Assembly: GCF_963678635.1 (NCBI RefSeq)
Contig: NC_087066.1
Location: 9,514,723-9,578,722 of the forward strand
Direction: 5' to 3'
Length of the DNA: 64,000 bases
Origin: Symsagittifera roscoffensis
Taxonomy: Eukaryota > Xenacoelomorpha > Acoela > Convolutidae
This document shows positions 9,714 to 20,598 of the stretch, one piece after another. The notes under the pieces are model-generated. The model was not told the DNA's origin. It made no database searches and saw only the letters and a list, made by a program, of their open reading frames with translations. Within the stretch, counting starts at the first letter, position 1, and each line of letters starts with the position of its first letter. Made by a program: the position numbers and the translations under genes.

Positions 9714-10880
9714 TCCTTTGATTTATTTGAAAAACCTCCTCTACTCGTTACATTTGAAAATTCTTTCACTCAAAAAAATTTGTCCAACTTATTCACCTGA
9801 TGGTCCCATGCTCGAATTAGAAATTTTAGGAGATAGAAACAACTTTATCGATCTTCAACGAACTCGCCTGGAGATTGTAGCTCTTAATGTTCACAATACT
9901 GATAAGTCACTGCGGACTTATGCTACAGTAGCAGCGCAACGAGACAGCCAATATTTGGATATCGTATTATAATCCTTTTTCATCTTTAACCGAATGCACT
10001 ATGTCCCTGAATGGAGAAAAAATTTCAACAACTAATGCCAATTTTGTCTACAAGAGTGTCCTTGAGACTGAACTTTCACACATTAATTTAGCAAAGAAAA
10101 CAAGGCTTGCTTTTCAGGGTTCTTTTTATGAAGATAATCCATCAGGTATTGTTGGCGCTAATGGGCAAGCTGAAGATTTCGCGGAACGTAAGCAAATCGT
10201 AGCTGCATCAATTGAATTCCGATTATTTGATGGAATTGCCTGTGATTTTTTATCATGTGACAAACATCTTATCAACGGTGTTACAATAAGCCTTTCTCTA
10301 AGACGATCTCCTAATGACTTTGTTATTTTGTCCGAGCATCGAGATAAACATTACCAAGTTGAAATCACTGAGGCTAACCTAAATTATATTGAAGTTTTAC
10401 CAAGAAGTTTTTGGCCACAACTTTTGTGCACAGCTGGCGACAAGTACGTCGAATGATTTTGGCAATGAGCTCGAATACAACATACCTGGGTATTAACCGA
10501 ACAAACGCGTTTCATTATCAAAAATTTTCAGCTGCATGAAATCGTTGCTTACTGAAACGGCCTACCCATTGCAGGTACTCTAGATAACAAAAGAACATAC
10601 TATAACACATTAGAAGCTCTAGATTTTGTTCCTAAGAATAGTCATGGAATCAGTTTGGCTAATTATCACAATCATTATATTACGGCATTTGATCTCACAT
10701 CTACTCAGGAGGCTTCACATGACTTTATTCATCTGGAATTGATCAATTGCACCATTTCAGTAGAACTGAACTTTGATGCACCGCTGGGGGAAAATTTAGA
10801 GTTTTTTTATAAGAGAGCGTGCATCAACAGTTTATGTGCGTTTCAATAGAAAAATAGCTGAAAACTCTCTAATTAAATGA
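9714..10880 (+). pseudogene. Double-jelly-roll major capsid protein relic (F54H12.2-like)
   Basis: Segments in several frames together cover most of a Maverick major capsid protein, the family often annotated as F54H12.2-like. In order: an amino-terminal segment (from about 9717, FDLFEKPP); a frame to 9972 (SPDGPMLELEI, then FIDLQRTRLEI); a frame from about 9973 to 10456 (the best block, with MSLNGEKISTTNANF and the later DFAERKQIVAASIEFRL); a block from about 10558 to 10849 (ending in HYITAFDLTSTQEAS and then NFDAPLGENLEFF); and a short last frame to TGA 10878-10880. At least four shifts plus stops break it in every unit. An intact homologue would build the icosahedral shell. Confidence 0.8.
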
Positions 10881-10889
10881 TCGGAAAAA

Positions 10890-11280
10890 ATGGACATTTT
10901 GCAGATTACTGTGCTTATTAACCGATGCAAGCATTTGAAACTTCAATTTTGCGGCAGTTTTTCCGCTAACTTAGCATATAGTTCAATATTAAAAAGCGAC
11001 AATACTTTCATGATAGTGAAAGCATCAAATCCAGATCAGCCAGGAACTCATTGGTTACTGTTTGCTCAAGCTGGTGGTCAAACGTTTTGCAGACCTTCTT
11101 GGACGAAACCTACACAACTATCCACAAGTATAAAAATAATTGAGACGTTCTATTCATGAGGGAAACACATAACTGATGCATAAGCCAATCCAATCAGCTA
11201 ACTCGGTCTTGTGTGGACTTTATTGTATTTATATTACTCATGTTGTATTTTCATCTAAATTTTCAAAGGTCTCAAGGTTA
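10890..11280 (+). pseudogene. Adenain-like cysteine protease relic
   Basis: The frame from ATG 10890 to TGA 11157-11159 carries the histidine motif GTHW (His at residue 54). The cysteine motif (CGLYC, Cys codon 11212-11214) lies downstream in another frame. An acidic residue in the expected middle position appears only in the plus-one frame near 11090. The triad is therefore spread over different frames and the gene is dead. Homologues mature capsid proteins in Mavericks and adenoviruses. It starts 10 bases after the capsid relic, as expected for a morphogenesis cluster. Confidence 0.7.
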
Positions 11281-11871
11281 GCAAACATGACATGATGTAT
11301 TTTGCTAAACATAGGATGTTATAACTAACTTTGTGATACTGATGCTTTTCTTTAAAGATTTATAGTGGATAAATTTTAAACATGTTTTATGTTTGCTAAA
11401 ACACATACCGCTGGAATTATCTCAGGCTCTACAAATACTTCTCAGAAATCGAATTTCTTCTCCAATATAAATTTAATAAACAAAGTATTTGAGGCAATTT
11501 CTAAACGACCATATCCAATTTAAAAAAATATCAATGATTTTTGAAAGTTCAGCAGCATTATCCCTATTCAATAACCTAATAAAACGCTAAATGGTTACAT
11601 GAGTAATTAAATCAGTTTGAGTTTAATTGGATCGAGTCTGTGATGCCAAGTAAATTTGCGGCAATCGTTTTTGCAAGGAAACGCCGGCGATGTCATGGTT
11701 GTTAGTCGAATTTTAGTTAACAGCCAATTTCATTTTTTCCATCAGTGGTCCCGATAGATGATATTTGCTGCACCCAATAATCAAGTATTCAAAGGAGCAA
11801 AGAAGGCAAGACACAAAAAAAAGATTTCAAGGTCATCTTGTTAACGGTTTCAAGGTATTTTTTTATAGCTT
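11281..11871. other. Intergenic region after the protease
   Basis: About 590 bases with many stops in all frames. Traces of the protease tail may continue to about 11330. Nothing else is supported. Confidence 0.4.
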
Positions 11872-12947
11872 CTATAAAAACGTGGTAATGTGACCTGCTC
11901 TTGGCAAGAGATTGGTAACAAAAATCGTTCTGATTTGATTGTACTGTATTGCAAATGCAAAGTTTGTATGAGAAAAAAGGTCAGATGCGACGAGTTTTTT
12001 GTACAGAAGAAAAAGTTTTAAATTTTTTCCTCGAAATGGTTTAAAGTACTGCGGCGATTTTGCATACATTGCTTCAACCATTATGACAATTAATAAACAA
12101 AACTGGTATTTTTTATTTTAATCAAGCCACTCGACATTTTTTGCTAGATAATTATCTTCATCGTGGCCCTTTTCACTGTTACAGTCTTTTTTGGAGTAAA
12201 CCGATTGTTTTGATGTGTCGTTTTTGAGATTTTCTGTTTCCTGTGGTGGAAGTTGAAATCTTTTCACCAGTTGGGGCTTTGATCATTTTTTTCACTTTGG
12301 AATTTTTATCTGCTAAACAATCAAATTCTTTTGTCGTCAAAGTAACCGCTTAATACATTTTGAACACCTCTTCATCAGTTTTCTTGTAAATTTTTTTTGT
12401 GAAATAGGTACCGGTTTTTTCAAATGTTTTGTTCCACATCTGACTGTATGTTTTTCTCCTGAAGAAATATCATGAAAATCATCAAAAAAGTTGGTTTCAT
12501 CTTCAAGCGTGTACATAGTTGGGTAGCGGTAATTTAATTCAACCGCATCAGTCAAGAGACAATTTTTAATTGATTTACAAGCCGTAGAATAGCTAAGCTC
12601 GGGCGGTTTATTTTACATTTCACCTTAAGCTCCGTTGTTCACTTTTATTTTGTTTGCAGTTCGAATTTTATGAGTTTTTTTATATACATGTCAAATCTGT
12701 CTGGCAAATTCCCGTTTTAGCTCATAAATCTCAACTTTTTCTTCTCTGGCGGCATGCAAGTTATCACTTTGAAGTGTATAACTTCTGTTTTTTTGTGCTA
12801 AGGATATCATAAAAAGTCCCATGCTGTTTCTTTAAAATATATATTTTCAAAGCTTCCACTATTCTCTTTTAATTGCATAAGCCCTGACAAATTTACATTA
12901 AAATTTTTCAAACCAGATTTATGGTAATTGGCTAAATCTTTGACGCC
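11872..12947 (-). pseudogene. Unrecognised minus-strand gene relic
   Basis: Several consecutive minus-strand blocks look like parts of one decayed gene: from 12947 (begins GVKDLANYHKSG), a middle block near 12800-12710 (includes AAREEKVEIYELKREFARQ), an acidic then basic frame 12555-12337 (LEDETNFFDDFHD, then Lys-rich), and a basic frame 12081-11872. Stops and shifts separate them. I recognise no family; it could be an accessory or minor virion gene of the element. Confidence 0.35.
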
Positions 12948-13085
12948 AGCAAAAAAAACTAAAAGTGGTTGTTCAATCTAGATCTATTCACTTTTTTTTT
13001 TCAACCTCTCAAAATCAATAAGAACAAAAAATACAACGATAATAACACCACTGCAACTCATTTCAATTAAATCTCTTGAAAGAGC

Positions 13086-13097
13086 TATATTATACTA
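13086..13097 (+). promoter_or_regulatory. TATA-like element
   Basis: TATATTATACTA lies about 20-30 bases upstream of ATG 13117. Weak evidence in AT-rich DNA; no other core element seen. Confidence 0.2.
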
Positions 13098-13116
13098 AAC
13101 TTATATCGGAGGTTCT

Positions 13117-13701
13117 ATGGTAGTGATTCAAAAGGAAAAGAAATTGTGTCATCGAAAAGCAAGTCCTTCGAAAGATCTTGATGCAGGAAGCAGAGAATTC
13201 GACGAATGGGTCACTAAAAACCAAATGATTTTACCCATTTATTTGCTAGATTAAATTGTTATGCTTATACAAAGAAGAAAAGAGGTCTACGAGAGTTGTT
13301 GTGTGACTGAATCGTATCCTGCGCTGGAGCGCACTGATATTCAAGATCCTGCTTGCCTTGATCGTTCACCGAACACAGTTTGATTACGACTGCCAATCGA
13401 TCCCCTTCTACGAAAATCAGGAAGAATCCATTAGAGAATTATCCGAGAGAGAATCCTACTGGAACAATGAGTCGATTGAATCACCGGATTCAACAGAAAG
13501 AGATGAGGACCAGCAGATGTCCAAAACTTCAATGAAACCGGATATTTTTTTTCAATCACTCAACAACAGCAGCAGCAGACGTCTTCTGCTTCTTCTCCCT
13601 CTTCTTCTTCTTCTTCTTCTTTTTCTTCTTCCTGCAGTCAAAATCCCACTGCACCAATCTTAGTACCTGAGACGCCACCGCTATGCGCCTCAAAAAGATA
13701 A
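13117..13701 (+). pseudogene. Unrecognised Ser-rich gene relic
   Basis: ATG 13117 opens a 45-codon frame (to TAA 13252-13254) rich in Lys and Asp. Frames at 13261-13383 and 13358-13663 follow; the latter is acidic (SIESPDSTERDED). Past a CAG run, the CTT/TTC repeat encodes either poly-Leu or, in another frame ending at TAA 13699-13701, a Gln- then Ser-rich tail. The Ser-rich reading is more natural after the acidic stretch. No family recognised. The TTC run is one unit longer in unit 1 than in units 2 and 3. Confidence 0.3.
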
Positions 13702-14074
13702 AACGCAAATTTCAATTTAGAGATCTCTGAAAACTCAAAAAAAAATTGCTTCCACCAAGAGTGCATCAGTTTGGAGGTTTATTATTTAGTTTGATACTTT
13801 TTTTTAAAAAATCATTGTGGCCGAGAATAATTTGTGGCTTTGTTCGTTTTTTGTTTCCCTTTTTTTCTAAAATAAAGTTTGCTTTGTAATTTTTCAGAAG
13901 TCACTGAAAGAATAAAACTAAACAAAAGAATACTTTTAAATTTTTGTTTTGTTTTTTTTTTATGTTCAGAGTCTCAAAATTTTGTTTAAAACAAACACTG
14001 GTAACAACAATTATCATCTGGTTTCGAGCAGTAGTAGGCGACGATCAACTTAGCTAATGAAGGTTAGCCATTGT
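13702..14074. other. Intergenic region
   Basis: Roughly 370 bases of A- and T-run-rich sequence with no supported gene. Confidence 0.4.
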
Positions 14075-14378
14075 ATGAAACATTTAACATCATATTTTTG
14101 TTCAAAATATAAACCAGTGAAAAAGTATCCAAAATTTTGTTGTTTTTGTCAAAAAACTGTCAAAAAAGAACTTCCTGAACTGCAACTTTGTCTCATACTG
14201 TTGTTTTAATGATATAACGGCTGATGAAATCCGCAAAAACTTGGTACAAAGCTTTTTGAGATTATGGAAATTCAATGAAAATCATGGTTGGCTAAGTGTC
14301 GTTCGCTATGAAGACAAGCTCAGACGTGGATGGAAACATTTTTTTTTTAATTTCAGCGGGGTCAAAAACAAGGCGTAG
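14075..14378 (+). pseudogene. Unrecognised frame pair
   Basis: ATG 14075 starts a 44-codon Lys- and Cys-rich frame to TAA 14207-14209 (includes KFCCFCQKTVKKEL). An overlapping frame then reads through a protein-like block (includes RLWKFNENHGWLSVVRYEDK) to TAG 14376-14378. An acceptor-like T-run plus TTTCAG ends at 14356. In unit 3 an 11-base loss changes how these frames connect. No family recognised. Confidence 0.3.
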
Positions 14379-14862
14379 CCGCTGTTTTTTAGTATAGGCG
14401 GCCAGGTTTCAAAACATTTTTGGTGGTTTTTGAAAGTAGTGCAAAACCACTGAGTCGAGGTCCCCAGCACCCTGCAGAGGAAACCATCTAACTAAAAGCA
14501 AAAGGTGGAACATTGCAAAGGGCCCAACAGATATCTGAATCAGTGAACATATACGCTGAATAAAATTATATTAAACAAAAAATATAAAAATCAAAAACTG
14601 ACATGTTTTTTTTTTGTTTTTTAGAATTCTGACATAGAAAAATCCTAAAATTTTATCATTAATAATTTTTTGAAATGATGTTCTATCACTTTATGACGAT
14701 CATCAATAGCTGAAAACCAAAAATAACTACTTTTGTACATTGCTTGATCGATTAATCAATACTAACAAACTTATCAGTTACAACATAATGCGCAACAATT
14801 TTCAATTTAATTAAAAAGTTCATTATCAGGTTTTGTCAATTTTTATAATTCTCTGTCAAAAA
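14379..14862. other. Intergenic region
   Basis: About 480 bases with no supported gene before the triplicated block. A short GC-richer stretch (14440-14480) stands out slightly but has no recognised motif. Confidence 0.4.
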
Positions 14863-15370
14863 TTGCCCATCATTTATAGTAACACTTTTCCCTTCCAATC
14901 TTATTCTGAGCTTTGTTTACAGCTCAATTGTTGATTAACCACATTCGGTGCAAGGCTTTCATTTCAATCTACCGGGCTTGATTCTACTCGGGTCAGGTCT
15001 TTTGAAGTGTGTGCCGATGAGTAGTTTGAAGCTAGAAAAGTTGTTTAGAAACTTTTTGGTTAATTTAGAAAATTTGGTTGATTTTGAGACTATTTATAGG
15101 ATCATCAAGTGAGCTCAAGTTGTTTTCTTTGACGTAACTGCGTGCAATTTGGTTGCACACTCTAGAATTTATTATTCTTAGCTCTACCTTAGGAAGCCAT
15201 TCCCAATTTGGCAATTGAACAAATAATTGAAACAGTTTGAAAAACGAAACAGCTTTTATCGCAGTCGTAAAACAAATGAGAAACCATTTAAAACTCTTTT
15301 GTCAAACGGTAACTGCTCTATTTGAAACTAGCTTTCCGAAGTTTTAAATTTCTCAACAAAAAACCTCGCA

Positions 15371-15532
15371 ATGTCTACAAAAGTCGTACACTGTAATCTC
15401 TGCCAAAAGAAACTGAGCGACCGGCGAAGCCTCAAGAAACATCTAATGGCTGTTCACAACATTGATCCTGTCAAAACCGACTACATCTGTGGTCACTGTG
15501 AACTGCAGGATAAATCACTTCGTGTCATTTGA
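15371..15532 (+). CDS. Zinc-finger start of PolB(+), first repeat copy
   Basis: ATG 15371 opens 53 codons to TGA. A complete C2H2-type finger begins CNLCQKKLSDRR and ends in a His pair; a second finger begins CGHCELQ and is cut by the TGA. In the second repeat copy the equivalent codon is TGG, so the stop is probably a TGG to TGA change. The finger's histidines (HVVERHK) are still readable past the stop. Fingers of this kind sit at the amino end of Maverick polymerases. As it stands this would make a short finger peptide. Confidence 0.5.
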   Translation: MSTKVVHCNLCQKKLSDRRSLKKHLMAVHNIDPVKTDYICGHCELQDKSLRVI

Positions 15533-16150
15533 GAACATGTGGTAGAGCGCCACAAAACAAAACCTGTCATTTAGGAACATATGGTAGAGCATCACAAAAC
15601 AAATTTTTTGCCAAAAACCGCCTATAATTTACAGTAACGCTTTTCATTGATCACCTTAGAGTCACACCATTCCATTGCTAGTCTGAGCTATCTTTACAGC
15701 TCAATTATTGATTAACCAAATTCGATGCCAGGCTTTTTTTTACTCCACTGGGCTTAGGTCTACTCGAGTGAGGTCCTCTAAAGTGGGTGCCGATGATTTG
15801 CTTGAACCTAAAAATTTTGTTTGGGAACTTCTTGGTTAATTTAGAATTTTTGATTTATATATGAGACTACTTATATGTTTATGAAATGAGCTCAAGTTGT
15901 TTTGTTTGATGTAACTGCGTGCAATCTGGGTGCATCCTCTCGAATTCATTATTCTAAGTTCTACCTAAGGAAGCCACTCCTAGTTTGGCAATTAGGCAAA
16001 TGATAGAAACAGTTTGAAAATCCAAATAGTTTTAATCGCAGTCGTTAAACAAATGGGATATCACTTAAACTCTTTTGACTTGTATAACAGTATCTGCTTT
16101 ATTTGAACCTAGCTTTCCGAAATTTTGAATTATCATTTAACAACCTCTAA

Positions 16151-16345
16151 GTACTCCGTAATCTCTGCCAAAAGAAATTGAGCGACCGCCGAAGCCTCAA
16201 AAAACATCTAATGGCTGTTCGCAAGATTGATCCTATCAAAGCCGAACACATCTGTGGTCACTTTGAAATGGAGGATAAGTCATTTGGTGTCATTTGGCAA
16301 CATGTGGTAGAGCGCCATAAAACAAAAACTGTCATTTGGGAATAA
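16151..16345 (+). pseudogene. Degenerate zinc-finger segment, second repeat copy
   Basis: Same segment as 15371-15532 but without its ATG. Ligand codons are lost: the first Cys is Arg (CGT), one His is Arg (CGC) and a Cys of finger two is Phe (TTT). The frame is open from after TAA to TAA 16343-16345. Confidence 0.6.
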
Positions 16346-16946
16346 GTGGTAGAGCGTCACAAAACAAATGTTTCGCCAAAAGCCGCCTATCATTTACAGT
16401 AACGCCTTTCATTGATCACCTCAGAGTCACACCATTCCATTGCTAGTCTGAGCTATCTTTACAGCTCAATTATTGATTAACCAAATTCGGTGCCAGGCTT
16501 TCTTTTAACTCCAGTGGGCTTAGGTCTACTCGAGTGAGGTCCTTTAAAGTGGGTGCCGATGAATTGTTTGAAGCTAGAAATTTTGTTTGGGAACTTCTTG
16601 GTTAAATTAGAAATTTTGATTTATTCATGAGACTACTTATATATTTATGAAATGAGCTCAAGTTGTTTTCTTTGATGTAACTGCGTGCAACTTGGGTGCA
16701 ACCTCGCGAATTCATTATTCTAAGTTCTACCTTAGGAAGCCACTCCTAGTTTGGCAATTAGGCAAATGATAGAAACAGTTTGAAAATCCAAATAGTTTTA
16801 ATCGCAGTCGCAATGGGATATCACTTAAACTCTTTCGACTTGTTTAACAGTATCTGCTTTATTTGAACCTAGTTTTCCGAAACTTTCAACTATCAATTAA
16901 CGACCTCTAAGTACTCTGTAATCTCTGCCAAAAGAATTTGAAAGAC

Positions 16947-16967
16947 AGCTGTTGAGACAGCTTTTTT
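16947..16967 (+). other. Hairpin plus T run at the repeat/PolB junction
   Basis: AGCTGT and ACAGCT flank a 4-base loop and are followed by six Ts including the last stem base. It sits where the third repeat copy breaks off and the polymerase body starts. It may mark a rearrangement point; a terminator role is unlikely in this context. Confidence 0.35.
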
Positions 16968-16997
16968 GGAGCAGTCAGGGCATACGATATAGTGCCC

Positions 16998-19454
16998 ATG
17001 GAAAACAGAGTGGAGTTACTAGCGCTGTTCGTGACTAAGAGAGACGATATTGTGTTTACCCAGAAAACTAAATTGTCTAGAAAGCTTAGTAATTCTTGTA
17101 AAAGAAAAAGCAGATGGCACAGAAGAAGTAATGACCATCTTCGCCAGTTGCAAAATGCTTGCTGTAGACGTTCAAGGATGGACCCAGGACCATTTTTGTG
17201 ATTGCTTAGATCAAATATTGTCTACTGTCTATCAATATGCGTCTCATGGTAGGGGATGGAGAATCCGCATGACTGATAAGATTGTCTTTACAAAATGGTG
17301 AAGTCTGTACCGATAATGGGTTCTTCGTACTTGCCACTACCAGGCGATCTTCTGAAACACAAACGCTTCCTGTTGAACATTCGCAATTATGAAGAAGATA
17401 GATACTTCGAATACTGCTTCGTTGCTGAGTATCATCGGCACAACAAAATTCCGCTTACTCTTCGTACGGTGCAGAGTAAAGAGGAGGAGAGAGCGATCTT
17501 CTATAATTATCGCAGAAACTCAATAGCACGCCAAAGATTTTTTCTGCACAATGGGACTACCCGCTATTGGACGCTTCGAATTTCTTAATGAAGTGTAAGT
17601 GAATGTCTTTATATTAGTTGCAGTTCTAAATGTTACTAATTTTTTTAATTGGTGCGAACCTGTATATAAGATCAAATGTTTGGCTGGAGATTCGTTGAAG
17701 AATTATTAATATGACGACCTAAAAAAACTATAATAAAATTATTGTTCAGATTTTTCTCTAGATGCAATGAAAATAATCTTCTACCCTTGAGAGTATCAAA
17801 ATATCAGTCCATTTTTGTTATGAATTTGCTGCTTCTAATCAATATGGGCATACATCACTACGTAGTGATAAAAAACCGGAACAAGTTAGTGAGCAAAATT
17901 CAAAAAAGAAAACTCAGAAACATGCTGTGCCGAAACTGCTTCTACCGGTGTTCTTCTGAGGATCGACTTGAGCGCCACCAGTTATTCTGCATGAGGAACG
18001 AACCAGCAATCGTCTTTTTTTTCGGATTCTGTGTTGTAGAAGGTGGAGACAGTGAAAAACAATCCTACGAGCACAGCCGTGTTTGAAAAATACAATCCCA
18101 GCAGTTTTCGCCTTGTACTCGCCGAAGCTGGAAACCCGCAACCGGCTTTTTTTTCACTTCATCAAGGAGTGGACGCGATGAATAATTTTTTTCGACTGCT
18201 AGAAAAATTGGCGCGTGACTTTCATTAAAAAAAAAACAAGAAAATACCCGAACTACCTCGGAAGCACCACTATTCTTGAAGACAGTGACAAAAGTTGGAT
18301 TTGCGAAGAGGAATTTACCAAAACTAACGCTAAATTATTAAACAAAAATAACTTCGATGGTTCATTCCTCGGATGGGCTCACAACAGATGCAACTTCTAG
18401 AGACGTACCAAACAATTCACCCCTATCTCTAACCAGAAAAACGATTTGCACTATGTCTGAAGAATCTGCAAGTAAAATTTATTTCACTTACAATGAAAGT
18501 GTGGATTAGAAAATGTCCATAATGGGTACGAAGAAATCCGTTTTGTGGACAGTTGTAAATTTATGAACAGCTCACTTGATGAGCTGGCTCGGATTCTACC
18601 CGTGGAAAAATTCAAATACCTCAGTAACATTTTGCTACCTGACCGTTAGAAGATACGATTCCGATACAAAGTCTAAGAACTGCAAAATTTATCAAGGAAA
18701 AAAAATTTAACAGGTTAAAGTGTTTGACCAACAGTTGGTATCTGCAACCTCAAAACCTGTGAGCATTTATTGGGATAAGCCCTCAACGATACTAGATTTG
18801 GCAATATTTTACATGTTCCAGTTCTATTACAACATAATTAAGAAAATTTTCGACGAAACTCTTCTGTATTTGTACACTGATTCGTTCCTGTATGGAATCG
18901 GCAGAAAAAATCTCTGGAATGAAATCGATAATAACCATGTACTGCGAGATGATTTTGATTTTTCAAATCTACCAGCCACCCACCCCCTCTACACCAACGA
19001 GATTTTGCTGGTTCACATCAAATTTAAGGACGAGTTTGCTGGGCAGATCATACAAGAGTACTTCAGACTAAAGCACAAACTGTAAAGCCTTATTTCTGTT
19101 TTTAGTTCCTAATTATCTCTTTAGAAAAGGGCAACAAATAATTTTAGAATATTATGTAATGAGGGGGTTTTCATATGGAAAACGGAAAAAATTGTTAAAA
19201 ATCAGAAGTTGTATTTTCGTTTAGAATTGGACAAAAAAGCTGAATGCGTTTATACATATACCAAAAAGCAGCTAACCCATAACCAAAACACACAAATTTT
19301 GACTTACTGTTCAGTGGTCCGATCAGAAAATGTGCAGATAAATTTTTGTAATCACAATTTACAAACCATTATAACGAACAAAATTTCCCTGAGCGCATTT
19401 GACAATAGAGGAGTTCTTAATTTTTTGAATGACCCCTATCCTAGGACTTTGTAA
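16998..19454 (+). pseudogene. PolB(+): family-B DNA polymerase relic with internal deletion
   Basis: Broken Maverick-type protein-primed family-B polymerase, most complete view. Blocks in order: amino-terminal domain (17050-17301, with ASHGRGW); PIMGSSYLPLP block (17295-17588); intron (17595-17749); RVSKYQ block with a finger CRNCFYRC ending in Cys (17742-18086); a segment 18043-18228 (FEKYNPSSFRLV) after the expected exonuclease motif I, which I cannot find; an endonuclease-VII-like scrap (18215-18400) lacking its DHCH core; an exonuclease segment near 18540-18650 (RFVDSCKFM); then directly the motif C block (18720-19085, YTDS with Tyr at the usual first Asp) and the tail (19209-19454). Motif A and B are missing. 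Homologous to PolB(-) but clearly diverged. Confidence 0.85.
17595..17749 (+). other. Predicted spliceosomal intron in PolB(+)
   Basis: Consensus donor GTAAGT at 17595-17600 and acceptor ATTGTTCAG ending at 17749. Removing it leaves the flanking polymerase blocks in one frame (phase 2). Position within the protein and phase match the intron in PolB(-). An alternative acceptor TTTTCTCTAG ends at 17761. Confidence 0.65.
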
Positions 19455-19503
19455 ATGAACGTAAGTTCCCACCCCTAAAGTATAAGAACCCCTCCTTATG
19501 ATC

Positions 19504-19524
19504 TTGTTAAGCTGAGCTTAACAA
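19504..19524. repeat. 21-bp palindrome, unit 2
   Basis: Identical to 1440-1460. Confidence 0.85.
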
Positions 19525-20598
19525 TTGGGACCCGATACAATAATTCCTTCTAAATCCTTTTAAAGCGATCCCTTTTCCCGCGATAATGAAAGTTAATCGC
19601 CCTAATTTCTGAACTCTTCTTTCTCGTCCTTGTTTCATGTGGACTTAAATTCCTGGCTTTCTTTCTTTTTGCCGAAAATTTTTAGTGCTAATAAAAGTTT
19701 GTTATTGAAAGTGAACCAAAGGATCTCACACATTTGTTTGAATTTACACTTCCTTTGTGTCAACTAGTTTAGTTGCCTGAAGAAATTTATGTTAAAACAA
19801 TGATTGATCCCAATACGAATATTTTATTAGTCGCAAATTGGTAAAAACTAAAACAAGTTTAAACCAAGGAATAGAAAGAAGGATGAACAGTAAAAATCAT
19901 CTGAAAGTATATGTTCCAGAATTTACTGTTTGTTGTTTTGGTTTTCTTAGCGCTAATGGGTTATTTATAGGGGGACATTCACGGACTGGGCTACTAGAAG
20001 CTTCTTCTTCTTGCGGCCCTGTTTCTGAATAGGGCCGCTGTAAAAATCCTCAATCCGGAAGTTGAAATCCGGGCGAACTGTTATCAGTTTCTTTGCATGA
20101 GTTGGCCCACTCCGTGCCCTTTTAAAAAACTTCCAGAATTGCATTTTCTTCGGCGACTTTAGGGCCATAGGTCACTTTCAAAATTCCGTCGAGTTACTTT
20201 CCTGGTTAAATTTTAGTTTAAGTTAATTCAAAACATAACCTTCTTTAGGATGCAAGGTCTGTTGAAGCTTTGGCACTTTTGGCAGTGTGGTGATTCCCAA
20301 TTTTTCCAACATGTCGACTTGCTCGTTGCTCATTGCATGGATGTCCACTACTCCACGAGAGGGGGCAAGGGGGTAATCAGCAAAGAAGTTGTGAAGCTCT
20401 TCGGCTTTGGTCAAAATGACTTCAACTGTAAAACTCCACTCTGAGGTTTCGCTGGTGAGCTGTATTTCTTCCAGATTTTTTTCAACTATTGAAAAGTCGT
20501 TTAAGGGCAAAGCGCAGTTTTTTTTTATCCCCCGTACAAATTGTTTGCATCAAAATTGAGGATGTAGCTTGAAGGTTCTGAGGGCGACAAAATGTTGA

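Larger units (their letters stand above)
14863..16940. repeat. Triplicated PolB(+) 5' block (about 770 bp x 3)
   Basis: Three degenerate tandem copies: about 14863-15607, 15608-16371 and 16372-16940. The anchor AGCTCAATT recurs at 14921, 15698 and 16463 (periods 777 and 765). Each copy holds the same upstream sequence followed by all or part of the zinc-finger start of PolB. Copies 2 and 3 are closer to each other than to copy 1. Copy 3 is cut short and runs into the PolB(+) body. The internal copies are clearly older than the 18-kb array. Confidence 0.9.
1..18064. repeat. Array unit 1
   Basis: First complete period, starting inside PolB(+). Private features include an Asn codon instead of Tyr in the PolB(-) motif A region (base 2472) and the shortest TC tract (8 dinucleotides). 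It lacks the 8-base insertion seen in units 3 and 4. Confidence 0.95.

Noticed and set aside
13358-13663. Transmembrane poly-Leu protein
   Set aside because: The poly-Leu run is one reading of a CTT/TTC repeat; the Ser-rich frame fits the upstream acidic region better.
14863-16940. CRISPR-like array
   Set aside because: The repeats are about 770 bases, contiguous, without spacers, and contain eukaryotic-type gene sequence.
17854-17869. Perfect 16-bp palindrome ATCACTACGTAGTGAT
   Set aside because: It lies within the PolB(+) coding block, so chance or codon content is the simplest explanation.
1-18064. Maverick terminal inverted repeats and target duplication
   Set aside because: I compared the regions flanking both polymerases by eye and found no long inverted match; the ends of the original element are not identifiable.
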